Source: Leuconostoc holzapfelii
GTDB taxonomy: Bacteria; Bacillota; Bacilli; Lactobacillales; Lactobacillaceae
Reading direction: 5' to 3'
DNA: 64,000 bases
Assembly: GCF_012396485.1 (NCBI RefSeq)
Contig: NZ_JAAXPO010000007.1
Location: 1 to 64,000, forward strand
In this document: piece by piece, positions 1 to 8,753 of the stretch
Layout of the letters: every line of letters starts with the position of its first letter
Numbering within the stretch: the first letter of the stretch is position 1
Notes under the pieces: model-generated
Database searches by the model: none
Seen by the model: only the letters and a program-made list of their open reading frames with translations
What the model was told of the DNA's origin: nothing
Position numbers and translations under genes: made by a program

Positions 1-47
1 CATGTAAACAAGGAATTGTTTCGAGGGTTCGAATCCCTTCCTCTCCA
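1..47 (+). tRNA. 3' part of a class II tRNA (Leu, Tyr or Ser), cut by the window edge
   Basis: A T-arm (GAGGG, loop TTCGAAT, CCCTT) and a 3' acceptor strand CCTCTCC with discriminator A at 47 are visible. Before it is a long variable arm, AAACAA/TTGTTT with a GGAA loop (6-21), which only Leu, Tyr and Ser tRNAs have. The anticodon is outside the window. Discriminator A argues against Ser. CCA is not encoded. Confidence 0.8.
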
Positions 48-50
48 TAT

Positions 51-123
51 GGACGCTTAGCTCAGCTGGGAGAGCACCTGCCTTACAAGCAGGGGGTCAC
101 AGGTTCGATCCCTGTAGCGTCCA
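51..123 (+). tRNA. tRNA-Val (anticodon TAC)
   Basis: A full cloverleaf of 73 nt: acceptor GGACGCT pairs with AGCGTCC, the anticodon stem CCTGC/GCAGG closes a loop carrying TAC, and the T-loop is TTCGATC. It lies 3 nt after the previous tRNA, so the cluster is probably one transcript. CCA is not encoded. Confidence 0.95.
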
Positions 124-125
124 TT

Positions 126-199
126 GGTCGCATGGTCTAGCTGGTTAGGACGCCTGCCTGTCACGCAGGAGATCGCGGGTTCGAGCCCCGCTGTGACCG
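126..199 (+). tRNA. tRNA-Asp (anticodon GTC)
   Basis: Acceptor GGTCGCA pairs with TGTGACC (one G-U pair). The anticodon stem CTGCC/GGCAG-type arm presents GTC, the T-loop is TTCGAGC and the discriminator is G199, as expected for Asp. It follows tRNA-Val by 2 nt. The next 91 nt before tRNA-Trp hold nothing I recognise. Confidence 0.95.
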
Positions 200-290
200 C
201 TAATTACTGACAAACATGAACAAGCCAGTGTTATGTAAGGCGCAATTCCTTACCATGTTATATCAGCGCTTAGCTGAGATTTAAAAATGT

Positions 291-364
291 AGGGATATAG
301 TTAAACGGTAGAATAGCGGTCTCCAAAACCGTTGATGGGGGTTCGATTCCCTCTATCCCTGCCA
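291..364 (+). tRNA. tRNA-Trp (anticodon CCA)
   Basis: Acceptor AGGGATA pairs with TATCCCT (354-360), discriminator G361. The anticodon loop CTCCAAA gives CCA. Bases 362-364 read CCA, so the 3' end appears to be genomically encoded, unlike its neighbours. tRNA-His begins 2 nt later. Confidence 0.95.
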
Positions 365-365
365 T

Positions 366-439
366 GGCGGTAGTGGTGAAGTGGTTAACACACTGGTTTG
401 TGGATCCAGCATGCGAGGGTTCGATCCCCTTCTATCGCC
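366..439 (+). tRNA. tRNA-His (anticodon GTG)
   Basis: The anticodon loop TTGTGGA gives GTG. G366 can act as the His-specific extra G(-1) opposite C439. The acceptor GCGGTAG (367-373) pairs with CTATCGC (432-438). The T-loop is TTCGATC. Confidence 0.93.
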
Positions 440-465
440 CTAAGAAGCCAGTTGGCTTTATATAT

Positions 466-549
466 GCCGTTGTGGCGGAATTGGCAGACGCGCTGGACTC
501 AAAATCCAGTGGTGGCAACACCGTGTGGGTTCGACTCCCACCGACGGCA
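466..549 (+). tRNA. tRNA-Leu (anticodon CAA), copy 1
   Basis: An 84-nt class II tRNA with acceptor GCCGTTG/CGACGGC, anticodon loop ACTCAAAAT giving CAA, long variable arm TGGTGGCAACACC and discriminator A549. It is the last gene of the cluster and is followed by a terminator. An identical 84-nt copy lies at 24774-24857. Confidence 0.95.
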
Positions 550-554
550 TTTAG

Positions 555-586
555 AAAAGTAGTATCGTCAAGATACTGCTTTTTTG
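555..586 (+). terminator. Intrinsic terminator of the tRNA cluster
   Basis: Hairpin AGTAGTATC / GATACTGCT with loop GTCAA, flanked by A-rich sequence and followed by six T residues. Confidence 0.85.
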
Positions 587-665
587 TTTGTCTTTAACGT
601 GATGGCTCAGCGAGAAAACTGGGCTAGCGCTTGGTGATTATAAAACATTTTGATACAATAAGAAT

Positions 666-1073
666 ATGATAATTGGTATAGGCAATGATACAGAATCGAT
701 TAGTCGTGTTGGCCAAATTGTGGATCGAAAAGAAAATTTTATGACGACCATTTTGACTGATGCAGAACGCCTCCAGGCAAGCAAACGGCATGGTAAACAC
801 TATCATGAGTTTGTTGCCGGGCGTTTTTCTGCGAAAGAAGCGTTTTCAAAAGCAACAGGCTATGGTATTGGGGCTAAGGTTCACTGGCATGATATCGAAA
901 TTTTAAATGCTGGAAATGGCCGCCCAATCATGCGAGTTAAAAACTTTCCATATAAAACACATGTTGCCATTACACATAGTGGTGATGTCGTGAATACTGT
1001 GGTTGTGATTGAACGCTTAACCATCTGGGAACGACTCAGCTTAAAATTATTTCCGAAACGCGGAGTTTTGTGA
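666..1073 (+). CDS. acpS: Holo-[acyl-carrier-protein] synthase
   Basis: AcpS transfers 4'-phosphopantetheine from CoA to a serine of acyl carrier protein, activating it for fatty acid synthesis in the cytoplasm. The 135-residue product has the family length. The N-terminal GIGNDTESISR matches the GxDxxxxxR metal-binding motif, and FSAKEAFSKA (about residues 55-64) is the second conserved motif with the metal-binding Glu. The gene overlaps alr at a TGATG junction, the usual acpS-alr pairing in Bacillota. A TACAAT-like -10 lies just upstream at about 652-657. Confidence 0.96.
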   Translation: MIIGIGNDTESISRVGQIVDRKENFMTTILTDAERLQASKRHGKHYHEFVAGRFSAKEAFSKATGYGIGAKVHWHDIEILNAGNGRPIMRVKNFPYKTHVAITHSGDVVNTVVVIERLTIWERLSLKLFPKRGVL

Positions 1074-2200
1074 TGATAGATAAAAACAATTTTTTACAAA
1101 TGCGACCATCCTGGTTAGCGATTGATTTAGCCGCAATACAATATAATGCGAAAGCAATCATGCAGCATGCGGGGGCACAGCGGTTGATTGCTGTGGTTAA
1201 AGCAGATGCTTATGGCCATGGCGCCGTACCAGTAACAGAAGCCCTTTACGAGATTGGTGTACGTGATTTTGCGGTGGCCACGATTGCTGAGGGGATTGCT
1301 TTGCGCACGCAAGTCATGCATGATGACTTCAACATTGTGTTACTTGGTGTACAAGATGTCCAACATGTGCGAGTGATGGCTGCGCACCGACTCACACCTG
1401 CAGTTGGTACGTTAGCATGGTTGGATGCAGCAGCAGCACAACTTGATGCAGGAGAGCAATTAGGCGTGCAACTGGCTGTCGATACTGGAATGGGCCGCAT
1501 GGGGGCCCATTCAGAGGCTGAATTGCAAGCCATGTATGATAAAATTTTAAAGACCGATACGTTAGCATTTTCTGGAGTATTTACTCATTTTGCAACCGCC
1601 GACGATCGCAATCAAGCGTATTACGCACAACAAGTAGCGCGTTTTAATTCTTGGGTCACCGCTGTTGGGATTCCTAAAGCTGACTGGCACCTTGCTAACT
1701 CAGGTTCTGCACTTTGGCATCATGATCAGATCGAGACCGGCACGATTCGTGTGGGCTCGGTACTTTATGGGTATAATCCAGGTGCGCCAGAATTACCGTT
1801 GCCGCTGGCTTTAAAAAATGTTTTGTCATTAAAATCGCGCATTGGTGCTGTCCATCAACTGCAGCCAGGTGAATCCGTGAGTTATGGGGCAACCTATACC
1901 GCAACCACACCACAATGGGTGGCCACATTGCCTATTGGCTATGCGGACGGTTATTTGCGTCGCATGGGTGGGATGAGCGTATTAGTGGCTGGCCATGAAG
2001 AACAAGTGATTGGCCGTGTCACGATGGATCAAATCGTTATCACTCTTGATCGACCATACCCTATTGGCACAGTTGTCACCCTGATCGGACAAGATGGCGA
2101 TTGTGAAATTACAGTCGAAGATTTTTCACAATATGCCAACACGATCCCCCATGAGATTTTAACAACATTTGGGCCACGACTCCCGAGAATTTATCAATAA
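1073..2200 (+). CDS. alr: Alanine racemase
   Basis: Interconverts L- and D-alanine, supplying D-Ala for peptidoglycan and for D-alanylation of teichoic acids. The PLP lysine is in the motif VVKADAYGHG (about residue 43). The C-terminal domain carries VSYGATY with the catalytic Tyr and the conserved VTMDQI. Length (375 aa) is normal. The start is either GTG at 1070 or the adjacent ATG at 1073, both overlapping the acpS stop. The tight overlap implies translational coupling with acpS. Confidence 0.96.
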   Translation: MIDKNNFLQMRPSWLAIDLAAIQYNAKAIMQHAGAQRLIAVVKADAYGHGAVPVTEALYEIGVRDFAVATIAEGIALRTQVMHDDFNIVLLGVQDVQHVRVMAAHRLTPAVGTLAWLDAAAAQLDAGEQLGVQLAVDTGMGRMGAHSEAELQAMYDKILKTDTLAFSGVFTHFATADDRNQAYYAQQVARFNSWVTAVGIPKADWHLANSGSALWHHDQIETGTIRVGSVLYGYNPGAPELPLPLALKNVLSLKSRIGAVHQLQPGESVSYGATYTATTPQWVATLPIGYADGYLRRMGGMSVLVAGHEEQVIGRVTMDQIVITLDRPYPIGTVVTLIGQDGDCEITVEDFSQYANTIPHEILTTFGPRLPRIYQ

Positions 2201-2239
2201 CAAGCGCAACACGCGCGTACATAGTAAGTGAGAATTTTT

Positions 2240-2605
2240 ATGAAAGAAGCATATCAAACAGTGATGCGTGGCGATGTTTTCTACGCAGACTTGAAACAAG
2301 GCATTGGCTCAGAACAGGCCGGGGTGCGCCCAGTACTGATCGTGCAAAACGATGTTGGGAACGCGAATTCGCCAACAACGATTGTGGCAGCCATTACATC
2401 ACAAATTTCCAAACCTAAATTGCCAACACATGTGCTGTTACCAGCGCATCTCGGCGGTATTAAGCGTGATTCAGTGATTTTAACTGAACAGGTACGGACG
2501 ATTGATAAAAGACGCCTGCGGGATAAAATTGCCCATTTAGGCGCAAACTCGCATGAGATGCAGCAAGTGGCACATGCGCTCCGTATTAGTCTGGGAATTA
2601 AATAA
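2240..2605 (+). CDS. mazF: MazF/PemK-family endoribonuclease toxin
   Basis: MazF toxins cleave single-stranded mRNA at short sequence motifs in the cytoplasm. The sequence RGDVFYADL and then GSEQAGVRPVLIVQND match the PemK/MazF core with its catalytic Arg, and AAITSQ supplies the conserved Thr/Ser segment. The ATG at 2240 is favoured over GTG 2228 because an AGTGAG-type site precedes it. In Bacillus a MazE antitoxin gene sits between alr and mazF. Here only about 40 bp separate alr from the start, so no antitoxin is encoded next to it on this strand. The usual homologue would be called NdoA or PemK. Confidence 0.9.
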   Translation: MKEAYQTVMRGDVFYADLKQGIGSEQAGVRPVLIVQNDVGNANSPTTIVAAITSQISKPKLPTHVLLPAHLGGIKRDSVILTEQVRTIDKRRLRDKIAHLGANSHEMQQVAHALRISLGIK

Positions 2606-2626
2606 TGAATTTTGAAGGAAAAGCTG

Positions 2627-3652
2627 TTGAATAATCGTGTTGCTAAGCCAAAGCAGAGAATAGCTTGGCTGGACTTTGCAAAAGGGGTCACCATTTTTTT
2701 GGTTGTGTTCGTCCACGTAATTGAAGGGCTTGACAAAACAGACCAATTTCCAGCTTATCAGGTGTTTTCGGAAATGACGATGGGCTTGTTATTTACCGTC
2801 GTGATGCCAGTATTCTTTGCCTTATCAGGCTTTGTCTACTCACCGCCAAAAAATATGAAGCACTATTTTGCAAGTCTTTTGAAAAAGTTAGTGAGTTTAG
2901 GGGTGCCTTATGTTGTCTTTTCGATAATTTATGTGGCAATGCAACATGTTGCCGCAGATGTGCATCATTTGAATTCCTGGCAAGATTTAGCCCACATTTA
3001 TGCCATGCCAATTGGGTATTTATGGTATCTTTATGTGCTCTTCTTTGTGTTCGCTTTCGTGGGTATGCTCTCATTATTGCGGCTATCCATGTTTAGCCAA
3101 ATGTGCATTTATTTGGCTGGTTTAGTGTTGGTAATAAGTCAAACGATCGTATTGCCGTATGTCATCAGTAGCCTATTGATGTGGACAAGCAGTTTTTATT
3201 TAGGTTACATCTTCAAACAACATCCTCAGTGGCTAAACCATCGTGTGGTGTACTACGTGAGTGGCTTGGTGCTTGTTGCGAGCTTAATTTGGCAAATGCA
3301 ACAAGGTGGACAATGGTTTGAAACGGATATGATGAATATCACAGATGTGTTCTCCAAGTTGGCCAGCATACCGGTATTTTTGTATTTATATCAAAAAACA
3401 CCGCAAGGTAAGTTAACCAACAACTTAACGATCTGTGGTCGTTATTCATTGATTATTTATTTAGTCCATGCACCTATGACTTCAATCGGACGGGTGTTAC
3501 TCCTAAAAGTTGGCCTACACCAATACATGGCTTTGGTGATACTCATTTTAATTTTTGCGTGGGCCACGAGTTTACTTGTGGTTTACATGACCAAAAAAAT
3601 ACCAATGTTGTCACTAATTTTTAATCCGCTCGGCTATTCGCGTTTGAAGTAG
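2627..3652 (+). CDS. Membrane acyltransferase, acyltransferase-3 type (COG3594-like)
   Basis: An integral membrane O-acyltransferase, probably acetylating a cell-envelope polysaccharide or glycolipid; the substrate is unknown. The N-terminus RIAWLDFAKGVTIFLVVFVHV has the acyltransferase-3 hallmark (a conserved Asp on helix 1 and an H at its end). About ten hydrophobic segments follow. TTG at 2627 is the preferred start because AAGGAA lies 6 nt upstream. An upstream in-frame TTG at 2612 has no such site. It begins shortly after mazF and ends before the valS leader. Family assignment is good, function is inference. Confidence 0.8.
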   Translation: MNNRVAKPKQRIAWLDFAKGVTIFLVVFVHVIEGLDKTDQFPAYQVFSEMTMGLLFTVVMPVFFALSGFVYSPPKNMKHYFASLLKKLVSLGVPYVVFSIIYVAMQHVAADVHHLNSWQDLAHIYAMPIGYLWYLYVLFFVFAFVGMLSLLRLSMFSQMCIYLAGLVLVISQTIVLPYVISSLLMWTSSFYLGYIFKQHPQWLNHRVVYYVSGLVLVASLIWQMQQGGQWFETDMMNITDVFSKLASIPVFLYLYQKTPQGKLTNNLTICGRYSLIIYLVHAPMTSIGRVLLLKVGLHQYMALVILILIFAWATSLLVVYMTKKIPMLSLIFNPLGYSRLK

Positions 3653-3670
3653 CTAACGTTGTTTAGAAAC

Positions 3671-3699
3671 TTGACGAGCAGCCAAAATTCTAGTAAGAT
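3671..3699 (+). promoter_or_regulatory. Promoter of the valS T-box leader
   Basis: TTGACG (3671-3676), a 17-bp spacer and TAAGAT (3694-3699). This predicts transcription from about 3706, at the beginning of the T-box leader. Confidence 0.7.
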
Positions 3700-3705
3700 A
3701 GTGCT

Positions 3706-3904
3706 ATCTTAGAGGATTAAGCAAATACATGCCTAGAGAACTGATGGTGCTGTGAATCAGTCATGTTAATGCCCAAGGTTGCTAAGTGTTAACAAGTTGA
3801 ATAATAAGAGTGGCTGATCATTGTGATGACAACAGACGATCAGCAATACAGGTGGTACCACGGTGAAAATCGTCCTAATATAATTTTTAGGGCGATTTTT
3901 TTTG
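3706..3904 (+). promoter_or_regulatory. T-box leader of valS
   Basis: T-box leaders bind uncharged tRNA and then prevent termination. The T-box signature is at 3848-3863 (ACAGGTGGTACCACGG), inside the antiterminator region. It is followed by a terminator hairpin AATCGTCCTAA / TTAGGGCGATT and a run of T (3867-3904). The specifier should be a Val codon, but I could not place the specifier loop with confidence. valS begins 24 nt after the terminator. Confidence 0.95.
3867..3904 (+). terminator. T-box attenuator terminator
   Basis: An 11-bp stem AATCGTCCTAA / TTAGGGCGATT (one G-U pair) followed by eight T residues. Its 5' arm (CGTCC) overlaps the segment that pairs within the antiterminator. Confidence 0.9.
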
Positions 3905-3927
3905 TATCATGACAAAAGGAGAATAGT

Positions 3928-6612
3928 ATGCGTGACATTGATATGTCTACAAAGTATGACCCAACGGCGGTTGAAGCAGGCCGTTACGACCATTGGCAAG
4001 AAAAAAAGTTGTTTGCACCAGAAGCTAACCAGGCTATTCAAGGGCAAGAACCAGAATCTTATGCCATTGTGATTCCACCCCCAAACGTCACAGGGAAATT
4101 GCATTTGGGTCATGCTTGGGATACAACATTGCAAGACATGATTATTCGTCAAAAGAAAATGCAGGGCTTGGACGTGTTGTGGTTGCCCGGTATGGATCAT
4201 GCCGGCATTGCCACGCAAGCCAAAGTGGAACAACGTCTACGCGGTGAAGGGGTCTCACGTTATGACTTGGGCCGTGAAAAGTTCGTCGAACAAGTTTGGG
4301 ACTGGAAGAACGAATATGCAGCCACAATCAAGCAACAATGGGGTAAGATGGGGCTGTCACTCGACTTTGACCGCGAACGTTTTACCTTAGATGAAGGTTT
4401 GAATAAGGCCGTTAACAAAGTCTTTATCGACCTTTATAATAAAGGCTTGATTTATCGTGGTGAATATATCATTAACTGGGATCCCCAAGCGCGAACAGCC
4501 TTATCCGATATCGAAGTGATTTATCAAGATGATGAAGGGGCGTTCTACCACGTGAAGTACCCATTCACTGATGGCACGACTTTTGAGGGCAAAGACTACA
4601 TCGAAATTGCCACAACCCGACCAGAAACAATGTTTGGTGATGTGGCCGTGGCGGTTCACCCAAGTGATGAGCGTTACAAGGATTTGATTGGTAAGACAGT
4701 CATGGTCCCATTGGTCGGTCGTGAAATTCCAATTATTGCGGATGAATACGTTGAAAAAGACTTTGGCACGGGCATGGTTAAAATTACGCCGGCCCATGAT
4801 CCAAATGATTTCCAAGTCGGTAATCGTCACAATCTGGAACGTATCAACACGATGACTGATGATGGCCATTTGAATGAATTGGCGGGGCCTTATAACGGCA
4901 TGGAACGCTTTGAAGCGCGCAAAGCGATTGTGGCGGATTTGGAAGCCGGTGATGACATGCTAAATGTTGAACCAATTGTACACTCAGTCGGTCATTCAGA
5001 ACGGACTGGAGTGCCAGTTGAATCACGTTTGTCAACGCAATGGTTTGTGAAGATGGCGCCATTGGCTGAACAAGCTTTAGCCATGCAACAAAACCCAGAT
5101 GAAAAAGTCGAATTTGTTCCAGCACGTTTTGAAGATACCTTTACCCGTTGGATGGAAAACATTCGTGATTGGGTCATCTCACGTCAACTTTGGTGGGGCC
5201 ATCAAATTCCAGCTTGGTATAAGCATAAGGGTACCGACCAAGAAGAAATCTACGTGGGTACAAAAGCGCCTGAAGGCGAAGGCTGGGAACGCGATCCAGA
5301 TGTCTTAGATACTTGGTTTAGTTCAGCTTTGTGGCCATTTTCAACGATGGGTTGGCCAGAAGATACAACGGGCGATTATGCGCGTTACTATCCAACGAAC
5401 ACACTGGTGACGGGTTATGACATTATTTTCTTCTGGGTAGCACGAATGATGTTCCAAGGAAAAGAATTTACCGGTCAGCGGCCATTTAAGAATGTCTTGA
5501 TTCATGGCTTGATTCGAGATGGGGAAGGCCGTAAAATGTCCAAGTCACTGGGCAATGGTGTTGACCCCATGGACGTGATTGAAAAGTATGGGGCCGATGC
5601 GTTGCGTTGGTTCTTGGCCACTGGTTCAACACCAGGCCAAGATGTGCGTTTCACGTATGACAAGATGGACGCAGCCTGGAACTTTATTAATAAAATTTGG
5701 AATGCAGCACGCTATGTCATTATGAATTTGTCCGAAGATACGCCATCAACGCTGCCTGATTTGGACAAGTTAACGTTGGCTGACCAGTGGATTTTGTCAC
5801 GTTTAAACACGACCGTTGAAAATGTGACGCGCAACTTTGATAAGTTCGAATTCGGCGAAGCCGGTCGTGAATTGTACAACTTCATCTGGTCAGACTTTGC
5901 TGATTGGTATATTGAAATGACCAAGGAAACCTTGAATGGGGACGGCGATAAGGCACCGGTACAACAAACATTGGCCTATGTTTTGGACCAAACATTGCGG
6001 CTTTTGCAACCGATTATGCCATTTGTGACGGAAGCCATTTGGCAAGAAATGCCAGCTCAAGTGGGTCAAGATGTGGACTTTTCAGTGACACGTTATCCCG
6101 TTGTTCATGACGAATTAACGAATGTGGCGGCTGAAAAAGCCTTTAAGTCATTACAAGACTTGATTGTGGCGGTGCGTAATATTCGTTCCGAAGCTAATGC
6201 GCCAATGTCAACAGAAATTGACTTGTTGATTAAGACGTCAGATGCTGGGCTGGTTCAGATTTTCCAAGATAACGCGGACTACATTAACCGTTTTGTCCAT
6301 CCTAAGTCATTGACGATTGGTGCAGACATTGTGGCACCAGATTTGGCGATGTCTCAAGTCATTTCAGGGGCCGAAATTTACGTGCCATTAGCTGAATTGA
6401 TTGACATTGATGAAGAAATTGCACGTTTGTCAGGGGAAGTCAAAAAGTTCACTGGCGAGGTGAAGCGTGCTGAAGGTAAGTTAGGCAATGAGAAATTTGT
6501 CAACTCGGCGCCTGAAGCGGTTGTTAGTGCTGAAAAAGCTAAGCTAGCCGATTGGCAAGCGAAGTTAGCAGCAACACAAGAACGGTTACAAGCTTTGCAA
6601 GCTGCTAAGTAA
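3928..6612 (+). CDS. valS: Valyl-tRNA synthetase
   Basis: Charges tRNA-Val with valine and edits misactivated threonine. It is 894 residues, normal for the family. The HIGH-type motif is HLGH at 59-62 after PPPNVTG, and KMSKS is at 536-540. An editing domain lies between them ([17 protein letters not shown] around residue 230). An anticodon-binding domain and a C-terminal coiled coil ([22 protein letters not shown] region) complete the class Ia architecture. AAAAGGAG is 7 nt before ATG 3928. Expression is controlled by the T-box leader upstream. Confidence 0.98.
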   Translation: MRDIDMSTKYDPTAVEAGRYDHWQEKKLFAPEANQAIQGQEPESYAIVIPPPNVTGKLHLGHAWDTTLQDMIIRQKKMQGLDVLWLPGMDHAGIATQAKVEQRLRGEGVSRYDLGREKFVEQVWDWKNEYAATIKQQWGKMGLSLDFDRERFTLDEGLNKAVNKVFIDLYNKGLIYRGEYIINWDPQARTALSDIEVIYQDDEGAFYHVKYPFTDGTTFEGKDYIEIATTRPETMFGDVAVAVHPSDERYKDLIGKTVMVPLVGREIPIIADEYVEKDFGTGMVKITPAHDPNDFQVGNRHNLERINTMTDDGHLNELAGPYNGMERFEARKAIVADLEAGDDMLNVEPIVHSVGHSERTGVPVESRLSTQWFVKMAPLAEQALAMQQNPDEKVEFVPARFEDTFTRWMENIRDWVISRQLWWGHQIPAWYKHKGTDQEEIYVGTKAPEGEGWERDPDVLDTWFSSALWPFSTMGWPEDTTGDYARYYPTNTLVTGYDIIFFWVARMMFQGKEFTGQRPFKNVLIHGLIRDGEGRKMSKSLGNGVDPMDVIEKYGADALRWFLATGSTPGQDVRFTYDKMDAAWNFINKIWNAARYVIMNLSEDTPSTLPDLDKLTLADQWILSRLNTTVENVTRNFDKFEFGEAGRELYNFIWSDFADWYIEMTKETLNGDGDKAPVQQTLAYVLDQTLRLLQPIMPFVTEAIWQEMPAQVGQDVDFSVTRYPVVHDELTNVAAEKAFKSLQDLIVAVRNIRSEANAPMSTEIDLLIKTSDAGLVQIFQDNADYINRFVHPKSLTIGADIVAPDLAMSQVISGAEIYVPLAELIDIDEEIARLSGEVKKFTGEVKRAEGKLGNEKFVNSAPEAVVSAEKAKLADWQAKLAATQERLQALQAAK

Positions 6613-6616
6613 ACTC

Positions 6617-6650
6617 AAAAGTCAGTTCAGACGCCTGAACTGATTTTTTA
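6617..6650 (+). terminator. Terminator of valS
   Basis: GTCAGTTCAG / CTGAACTGAT hairpin with a 4-nt loop, then TTTTTT. Confidence 0.9.
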
Positions 6651-6680
6651 GTTGTAAAATGGAAGATCATAGAAATAGTG

Positions 6681-7361
6681 ATGCCTGAATTAATCACAAA
6701 TAAATATCAGCCACAATTTGCACAAATTACACAAGTTGACGATCTCGATGTGCCAACATTGTGGGCCATGCAAGCTGAAGCAAGACATGACCAGCAGGGG
6801 CTTATGGCATATGTGTCTCATCCTGAAACTCGTGGTTTTTTGGCGGATCATGGGTTTCAAAGCGTGAGTCAAACGTATTTTGCCCAACTCAATATTCGCG
6901 ATTTTTCTGGTGAACCAGTGGTTCCTGTGGTGGACTTGGAGGCAGATCTAAAAGCAGAATTGGTGATGTTACTGCGCGATCATTATGAACGCACGCATCG
7001 TTTTAATCCACCAATACCTAACATTGATTATGCCAAATGGCTCTTTGGTGACGACAACTTTGATGCGACACATAGTATCGTTAGACTCACAAAACAGCAC
7101 ATTGTTGCCGCAATCCTAATTTTTCAAACTGACAACCATTTGGCACTAAAGTGGACATTTGGTGATGATGTCGCAACGTTACAGGCATTGTGGCGTGATT
7201 TATTGGGAATTTTACCCATCGGCAGCCGCTTGTTAGCGACGTTTGACACCACGGATGTGTTGGCAATGAGTGTGTACGAGCATTTTCACTGGCATCAGAC
7301 GGCGCCGGCCCAAACACTGATGATGTGGCCGAGAGCGGCAAACAACTTGCGTATTCAATAA
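6681..7361 (+). CDS. Unrecognised protein, possibly acetyltransferase-like
   Basis: A 226-residue soluble protein with no signal peptide or membrane segment. I do not recognise the family. The middle (LKAELVMLLRDHYERTHRFNPP) and the C-terminal part (ending in VYEHFHWHQTAP) give a weak impression of two GNAT-like halves, with alternating strands and helices, but I cannot see a convincing acetyl-CoA P-loop. GTG 6678 and ATG 6681 are both possible starts. The only purine-rich site, GGAAG at 6661, is rather far away. It lies alone between the valS terminator and fabH. Confidence 0.6.
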   Translation: MPELITNKYQPQFAQITQVDDLDVPTLWAMQAEARHDQQGLMAYVSHPETRGFLADHGFQSVSQTYFAQLNIRDFSGEPVVPVVDLEADLKAELVMLLRDHYERTHRFNPPIPNIDYAKWLFGDDNFDATHSIVRLTKQHIVAAILIFQTDNHLALKWTFGDDVATLQALWRDLLGILPIGSRLLATFDTTDVLAMSVYEHFHWHQTAPAQTLMMWPRAANNLRIQ

Positions 7362-7467
7362 AATCCGCTACAATAATATAAGTATAAAAAGAGGCAATAA
7401 CAGGCTGAGTTTAAGCAGAAAAAGCAGCGATTCATCACTGTTATAGCCATTTAGAGGGGAAACAACG

Positions 7468-8439
7468 ATGCCCGGAAGTCAAATATTAGCAAGTGCACAT
7501 TATGTCCCAAAGGATGTTGTGACAAATCATGACCTTGCTGAAATCATGGATACCAGTGATGACTGGATTCAATCACATACAGGGATTAAAACAAGACACA
7601 TCTCACTGCAAGGGGAAAACACCAGTGATTTAGCCACCAAAGCCGCTAAACTTGCTTTGGCAAAAACAACATTGACTGCAGCAGATATTGATTTGATTAT
7701 TGTGACAACGTTTACACCAGATGGCCTAGCGCCATCAACGGCAGCCTTAGTCCAACGTAATCTAAAGGCGGAAAATGCTTGGGCGTATGATATCATGACT
7801 GCTTGCTCGGGTTTTGTTTTTGGTTTGAGTACAGCAGATAAGTTTTTACGCTCGGGGATGTATCGCCATGCGTTAGTGATTTCAGCTGAAGTGAACTCAA
7901 AGATGATGGATTTTACTGATCGTACCAGTACTGTTTTCTTTGGTGATGGTGCGGGCGCAGTCGTGTTATCTGCAGTCGCATCTGATGGTGTAGTTGCTGG
8001 TGAAGAAATGCGGACGATTGGGGATGCAGAGGTGGTACATTCTGGCCGCATTGCCCCCCTTACGTCTTTGTCAGCGGATAATTATCCCCAAATAGATGCT
8101 TTTTCACAAATGGGACATGCCGTTTTTGATGAGGTGACGACGCGTATTCCACAACACATACGTGAATTTTTGGCAGGCAAAGACTTAACGCCTGCTGATG
8201 TAGACTACTTTATTCCACATCAAGCCAACCTGAGATTAATCGAATATATTGCCGATGCACTGGATGCACCGATAGCTAAATTTGCTACGAACATCGTGCG
8301 CTATGGCAATACATCATCAGCTGGGATTGCGATTGGTTTAGATGAATTGCATGACGCCGTTGATCTGACAGGTAAGCGCGTGTTGCTTACCGGTTATGGC
8401 GCTGGCTTTACCTATGGGAGTCTCTTACTGGAGTTTTAA
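7468..8439 (+). CDS. fabH: Beta-ketoacyl-ACP synthase III
   Basis: Condenses acetyl-CoA with malonyl-ACP to start fatty acid synthesis. The Cys-His-Asn catalytic triad is intact: C113 in TACSGF, H251 in IPHQANLR and N281 in YGNTSSAG. The length of 323 aa is typical. GAGGGG precedes ATG 7468. In most lactobacilli fabH heads a large fab operon. Here it stands alone between an unrelated gene and its own terminator, so it may be a paralogue with different acyl-CoA preference. That last point is inference. Confidence 0.93.
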   Translation: MPGSQILASAHYVPKDVVTNHDLAEIMDTSDDWIQSHTGIKTRHISLQGENTSDLATKAAKLALAKTTLTAADIDLIIVTTFTPDGLAPSTAALVQRNLKAENAWAYDIMTACSGFVFGLSTADKFLRSGMYRHALVISAEVNSKMMDFTDRTSTVFFGDGAGAVVLSAVASDGVVAGEEMRTIGDAEVVHSGRIAPLTSLSADNYPQIDAFSQMGHAVFDEVTTRIPQHIREFLAGKDLTPADVDYFIPHQANLRLIEYIADALDAPIAKFATNIVRYGNTSSAGIAIGLDELHDAVDLTGKRVLLTGYGAGFTYGSLLLEF

Positions 8440-8474
8440 AGAATTTATTAAGACGCTTAATAAATTAAAAAAAT

Positions 8475-8525
8475 AAAAAATACCGTGATTGAATCAGTAA
8501 CTTGATAAAATCACGGTATTTTTGT
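8475..8525 (+). terminator. Terminator of fabH
   Basis: AAAAATACCGTGATT / AATCACGGTATTTTT, a long A/T-flanked inverted repeat with an 18-nt loop. It could act on both strands. Confidence 0.8.
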
Positions 8526-8753
8526 GGCAAAAAAACCGCCGGAATTAAAAATCTTGGCGTAAGAAACATTGTGATGCCAACGATCTTTCGCTTTGGTAAT
8601 GTATTTGTAACAAAGTCATGCGATTGAAAAATTCAAACAATGTTGGCGTTATACTAGACCGCTATACTAGAACATGTTCTTAAGATTTGTATAAAGGCAA
8701 ATCTAAAAATTAATAATTATAATGAAATCTAAATTTTTGGAGTATCTATCACA
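8526..8753 (+). promoter_or_regulatory. Upstream region of the first LysM/EF-hand/CAP gene
   Basis: No gene is seen. The stretch has TGTAACAAA at 8606-8614, a 13-bp-phased direct repeat TATACTAGA (8650-8658 and 8663-8671), a 12-bp palindrome AGAACATGTTCT (8669-8680) and a small hairpin AGATTTG/CAAATCT in the probable 5' UTR. TATACT copies could serve as the -10 element. TTGGAG lies 11 nt before the ATG. TGTAACAAA recurs at 10398-10406 before the paralogous gene. Confidence 0.5.
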
